From: Paludibacteraceae bacterium
Lineage (GTDB): Bacteria > Bacteroidota > Bacteroidia > Bacteroidales > Paludibacteraceae
Direction of reading: 5' to 3'
NCBI GenBank assembly: GCA_024405855.1
Contig: JAKSNZ010000009.1
Location: 1-56,898, forward strand
DNA length: 56,898 nt
Positions 53,907 to 56,898 of this stretch are shown in pieces (within the stretch, counting starts at the first letter, position 1; each line of letters opens with the position of its first letter). The notes under the pieces were generated by a model. The model ran no database searches. It was given only the letters and a program-made list of their open reading frames with translations, and was not told the origin of the DNA. Both the position numbers and the translations under genes were made by a program.

Positions 53907-54728
53907 ATGAAAACAGTAAAATTTATTTCAATTGCACTGGCAGGAGCGTTGCTGGTGTTAAGTGCGTGTAAAAAAGGTGATCCTAAAGGGGCTGATGGAC
54001 CTACAGGAGAAACTGTTACAGATGCCTGTGGTAATGCTTATCCTATAGTCAAGATAGGTAATCAGTATTGGTTAGCTGAGAACCTTAGATGTAATAAGTA
54101 TGCAGATCAGTCTGAAGTAGTCAAGGAGGGCAGAACCAGCGTTATTCCAACATCAGAATGGATGGACGACACCCCATATTACACCGATGCATCAAACAAA
54201 GACAGTTGGGATGATTATAGCAAAACAGTAACTGGAGTAAAACTATCAAATGAACAGGTTGCCAAGTTGGGTTACCACTACAGTTGGGCTGCAGCAGTAG
54301 GAATTGCAAATGGAGAGGCACATACAGCTGATTTCAGTGGTAATCGTCAGGGTATCTGCCCTAACGGATGTCACATTCCGTCAAAAGCGGAGTGGCAGAC
54401 GCTTGTAGATTACATAGAACAGACAAGTGGTAAGGGAGACAGAACAGCAGGAAAACATCTTAAGACCACCTCTGGTTGGAACGATGATGGTGACCCACAA
54501 TCATACCCACAGGGATTGGATACTTATGGTTTTGCTGGATTGCCAGCAGGTAGAGCAATGGGAAAAGGCGTGGACTACGTTGGCACTGATAACATTATAT
54601 GGTCAGCTACTCTAGGTGAGGAGACAGGCACCGTTCACGCTCGCAGCCTCAGTGGCTACGTTAGCAACTTGAACGTGGACAACATGCCTATGGACTTCGC
54701 ACTATCTGTACGTTGCGTTAAAAATTAA
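53907..54728 (+). CDS. Lipoprotein with Fibrobacter major paralogous (FISUMP) domain
   Basis: 273 aa. Lipobox LSAC places the lipidated Cys at 21, so it is anchored to a membrane. A short collagen-like Gly-rich stretch (DPKGADGPTGE) follows, then the FISUMP domain: TDACGNAYPIVKIGNQYWLAENLR, YHYSWAAAVG, QGICPNGCHIPSKAEWQTLV, the GLPAGR segment and a terminal SVRCVK. This C-type-lectin/FGE-like fold occurs in large paralogous families of surface lipoproteins; its role is unknown. It has its own promoter and terminator and therefore forms a single-gene unit. Confidence 0.88.
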   Translation: MKTVKFISIALAGALLVLSACKKGDPKGADGPTGETVTDACGNAYPIVKIGNQYWLAENLRCNKYADQSEVVKEGRTSVIPTSEWMDDTPYYTDASNKDSWDDYSKTVTGVKLSNEQVAKLGYHYSWAAAVGIANGEAHTADFSGNRQGICPNGCHIPSKAEWQTLVDYIEQTSGKGDRTAGKHLKTTSGWNDDGDPQSYPQGLDTYGFAGLPAGRAMGKGVDYVGTDNIIWSATLGEETGTVHARSLSGYVSNLNVDNMPMDFALSVRCVKN

Positions 54729-54766
54729 GATACGCACACATAAGTGCTAATAAATAATATTAAAAG

Positions 54767-54803
54767 GGTCAAGGGAGAATGAAACGCTCCTTTGACCTTT
54801 TTT
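54767..54803 (+). terminator. Rho-independent terminator of the FISUMP gene
   Basis: 11-bp stem GGTCAAGGGAG / CTCCTTTGACC (one G-T wobble, 9-nt loop) followed by six T residues. Confidence 0.88.
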
Positions 54804-54804
54804 G

Positions 54805-54835
54805 TTGCGTAATTTAATTATTTTTACTATTTTTG
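54805..54835 (+). promoter_or_regulatory. Promoter of the DUF47-pit operon
   Basis: TTG (54805-54807), 20 bp, TATTTTTG (54828-54835). It begins right after the T run of the terminator; ATG is 23 bp downstream. Confidence 0.6.
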
Positions 54836-54858
54836 CATCTGCAAAAACAATAAATTTT

Positions 54859-55515
54859 ATGAAATTCAATTCTTTGTTTTCATTTTTAGTGCCAAAGGAG
54901 AGCAAGTTCTTTCCTATGATTATTAAGGAGGGCGAGTATTGTCATGAGGCGGCAAAGCTGCTTACAGAGTTTTTTGAGCATGGAACAGACCATGAGAAAA
55001 CCAAAGAGATGTATGCCCGCATCAAGGAGTATGAGATGAAGGGCGACCGCCTTGTAGAGGAGATTTACAGTGAACTGAACGATACTTTTATAACCCCGTT
55101 TGACCGTGAGGACATACATGACCTCTGCGATAACCTTGATGACGTGCTTGATTTTATAACATCGTCAGCAAAGAGGGTAATGATGTTCCAGCCACATCAT
55201 ATTCCTAAGCGTATGTTTGGCATGGCAGATAACATTCAGCAGGGCTGCGAGGCTATAAACAAGGTGTTGAAACAACTTAACGGTGTAAATAAGCATTCTG
55301 ATAAGGCATTGGAGCAGTGCAATAAACTGCATGAGTTAGAACATGCCGCCGATGACCTTTATGAGCAGTTTATTACAGATATATTTGTTGAGTATGCTAA
55401 TGATTCTGTAGAGCTTATTAAGCTTAAAGAGATAATGTATGAGCTTGAGAAAGCCACAGATAAGGCTAAAAATGTGGGCAAGGCTGTAAAGACTATAATT
55501 GTTAAATACGCATAA
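54859..55515 (+). CDS. DUF47-family phosphate transport regulator
   Basis: 218-aa helical protein of the PhoU-like DUF47 family. The frame is open from 54802, but MKFNSLFSFLVPKESKFF at ATG 54859 is the family start. Characteristic features are FFPMIIKEGEYCHEAAKLL, the KMKGDRLVEEIYSELNDTFITPFDREDIHDLCDNLDDV-like helical block (here EMKGDRLVEEIYSEL... TPFDREDIHDLCDNLDDVL), and LYEQFITDIFVEYANDS. It is 6 bp from the Pit transporter gene, the standard partner. It probably modulates the transporter. Confidence 0.92.
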   Translation: MKFNSLFSFLVPKESKFFPMIIKEGEYCHEAAKLLTEFFEHGTDHEKTKEMYARIKEYEMKGDRLVEEIYSELNDTFITPFDREDIHDLCDNLDDVLDFITSSAKRVMMFQPHHIPKRMFGMADNIQQGCEAINKVLKQLNGVNKHSDKALEQCNKLHELEHAADDLYEQFITDIFVEYANDSVELIKLKEIMYELEKATDKAKNVGKAVKTIIVKYA

Positions 55516-55521
55516 ATATAT

Positions 55522-56580
55522 ATGGAAACCCAAATTCTCTGGCTTGTACTTATAATTATTTTTTGCGTTGGTTTTGATTTTATTAATGGCTTCCACGATG
55601 CCGCCAATTCCATAGCCACTGTGGTATCCACTCGTGTGCTTACCCCTACGCAGGCTGTACTATGGTCTGCGTTCTTTAATTTTGTGGCGTTCTTTATAGC
55701 CAAATACATAATAGGTGAGTTTGGTGTGGCGGATACCGTTTCCAAGGCGGTTAGGGTTGATGTGCTTACAGCCAACGGCATAGATTTTCTGCCTGTAATA
55801 TTTTCAGGGCTTTTTGCTGCCATAGCGTGGAACCTGTTTACTTGGAAGATGGGTATTCCCTCATCATCATCGCATACGCTGATAGGCGGTCTTGCAGGTG
55901 CGGCAATAGCGGCATACGGTTTTGGTGCCGTTCAAACCACCATTATTCTTACCATTGTATTGTTTATTTTTGTTGCTCCGCTTATAGGTTTTATTGCCGG
56001 TAATCTTATTATGGCGTTGATTCTCAATCTGTGCCGAAAGGCAAAGCCTCACAAGGCGGACAAATGGTTTAAGGTGTCACAACTGTTTTCATCGGCGGCT
56101 TTAAGTATAGGACATGGCTTAAATGACTCCCAAAAGGAGATGGGTATAATTGCCATAACCATTATTTCTCTTACAACATCGGGGATTGAACTTCCACATT
56201 GGATGGCAATGACAGATATGAGTGAACTTCATGATTGGATTCCTATTATATGCTTTACCGCTATTGCCGCAGGTACAATGTCGGGCGGTTGGAAAATTAT
56301 GAAGACTATGGGTAATAAGATAACTAAGGTTACGCCTGTTGAGGGCTTTTGTGCCCAAACTGCCGGTGCCATTACATTGTTCATTACACAAATGTTTAAG
56401 GTTCCTGTAAGTACAACACATGTAATTTCAGGAAGTATTATGGGTGTAGGTGCTGTAAAGCGTCTTTCTGCGGTGCGTTGGGGCGTTACCGTTGAACTTG
56501 TCACTGCATGGATTATGACTATTCCTATCAGTGCCATAATTGCAATGGTAGTGTATAGTATAGTAAATTTATTTTTGTAA
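55522..56580 (+). CDS. pit: Low-affinity inorganic phosphate transporter, PiT family
   Basis: About 352 aa, ten or so TM helices, inner membrane. The PiT signatures are duplicated: GFHDAANSIATVVSTRVLTP near the N-terminus and FKVPVSTTHVISGSIMGVG near the C-terminus, with SIGHGLNDSQKEMG in between; these contain the conserved Asn/Asp and Ser/Thr residues of the transport path. Likely takes up metal-phosphate coupled to cation. Follows the DUF47 gene by 6 bp. Confidence 0.95.
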   Translation: METQILWLVLIIIFCVGFDFINGFHDAANSIATVVSTRVLTPTQAVLWSAFFNFVAFFIAKYIIGEFGVADTVSKAVRVDVLTANGIDFLPVIFSGLFAAIAWNLFTWKMGIPSSSSHTLIGGLAGAAIAAYGFGAVQTTIILTIVLFIFVAPLIGFIAGNLIMALILNLCRKAKPHKADKWFKVSQLFSSAALSIGHGLNDSQKEMGIIAITIISLTTSGIELPHWMAMTDMSELHDWIPIICFTAIAAGTMSGGWKIMKTMGNKITKVTPVEGFCAQTAGAITLFITQMFKVPVSTTHVISGSIMGVGAVKRLSAVRWGVTVELVTAWIMTIPISAIIAMVVYSIVNLFL

Positions 56581-56602
56581 AAAATAAATTTGAGGGTCAA
56601 GG

Positions 56603-56898
56603 ATGATGAAGAAACAGATATTACTAATATTATTGTTTATTTCAACTATTGCTAATGCACAAGTAAGTAAGATGCTTGGGTATTGGGATACTGTTGATGA
56701 CCGTACAGGTGACCGTCGTGGCAGAGTTTATGTGTATAAGGCTACAGACGGCAAGTATTATGGCAAGATAGTTGCACTATATAAGAAAAATGCAGACGGC
56801 TCATACTCCGTTCTTGATAATATTCCACAGGAGTGGAAACATGTTATTGGCATGGTCATTATTAAAGAGTTGGAACCCAATGGAGATAATGTTATGAA
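56603..56898 (+). CDS. DUF2147 protein (5' part, truncated at window end)
   Basis: 98 codons are visible. A signal peptide (MMKKQILLILLFISTIANAQ) precedes GYWDTVDDRTGDRRGRVYVYKATDGKYYGKIVAL, the DUF2147 pattern (GxWxTxDDxTGxxxxxVxIYKxxxGKxYGKI). ATG 56603 and 56606 are both possible starts. It begins 22 bp after the pit stop, so it may be in the same transcript. Exported, function unknown. Confidence 0.85.
   Translation, partial: MMKKQILLILLFISTIANAQVSKMLGYWDTVDDRTGDRRGRVYVYKATDGKYYGKIVALYKKNADGSYSVLDNIPQEWKHVIGMVIIKELEPNGDNVM

Noticed and set aside
1..56898. tRNA genes, rRNA, CRISPR arrays, integrases or complete insertion sequences
   Set aside because: Looked for characteristic motifs and repeats in all gaps and found none that could be supported.

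Overview
The window is a chromosomal piece of a low-GC member of the order Bacteroidales (Prevotella/Bacteroides-like; species not resolvable by eye). Evidence: a complete type IX secretion (Por/Gld) core cluster, paired OmpH/Skp genes beside bamA, Bacteroidetes-only families (DUF4954, DUF5683, DUF4494, DUF6089/PorG, GGGtGRT protein), a FISUMP lipoprotein, and repeated upstream boxes of the TAnnTTTG type used by the Bacteroidetes primary sigma factor, several with TTG/TTTG about 19-20 bp upstream.

Layout. 1-469: end of typA and folK (+). 0.46-12.5 kb (-): envelope block porP-porK-porL-porM-porN, a terminator, then porG-uppS-bamA-ompH-ompH-murI, so T9SS assembly, Omp85 barrel insertion and undecaprenyl phosphate supply sit together. 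12.5-18.1 kb (-): DUF2795, cobalamin adenosyltransferase, methyltransferase, a DUF4954 beta-helix protein, hflX, tonB. 18.3-24.6 kb (+): porQ-cmk-ispH-pfkA-uvrA, with uvrA apparently lacking a canonical start codon. 24.7-27.8 kb (-): rpsA and an outer-membrane barrel protein.

28.0-41.1 kb (-) looks accessory: a secreted GH13 amylase with a T9SS-like C-terminal tail; a tight five-gene operon; a 0.35 kb structured non-coding element; and a DUF3791-DUF3990-DUF3791 module. The five-gene operon (39680 down to 30905) is the main discovery candidate. It encodes two membrane proteins sharing a J-like N-terminal module without HPD, a membrane-anchored protein with a GrpE-like tail, an Hsp70 with a normal ATPase but a divergent substrate half, and a degenerate Ser/Thr kinase fused to an AAA+ ATPase. 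Read together it is a DnaJ/GrpE/DnaK/AAA-like chaperone machine rebuilt at the inner membrane.

41.1-45.2 kb (-): GGGtGRT/NifU-like pair, DUF5683, parB, parA. 45.2-56.9 kb is mostly +: pheS with a leader able to hide its own start codon, lon, a TPR protein on the minus strand, DUF4494, prfC, a CvfB-like S1 protein, a FISUMP lipoprotein, a DUF47/Pit phosphate-transport pair and a truncated DUF2147 gene. No tRNA, rRNA, CRISPR array or complete insertion sequence was recognised. All calls were made by eye from sequence motifs; no database search was run.
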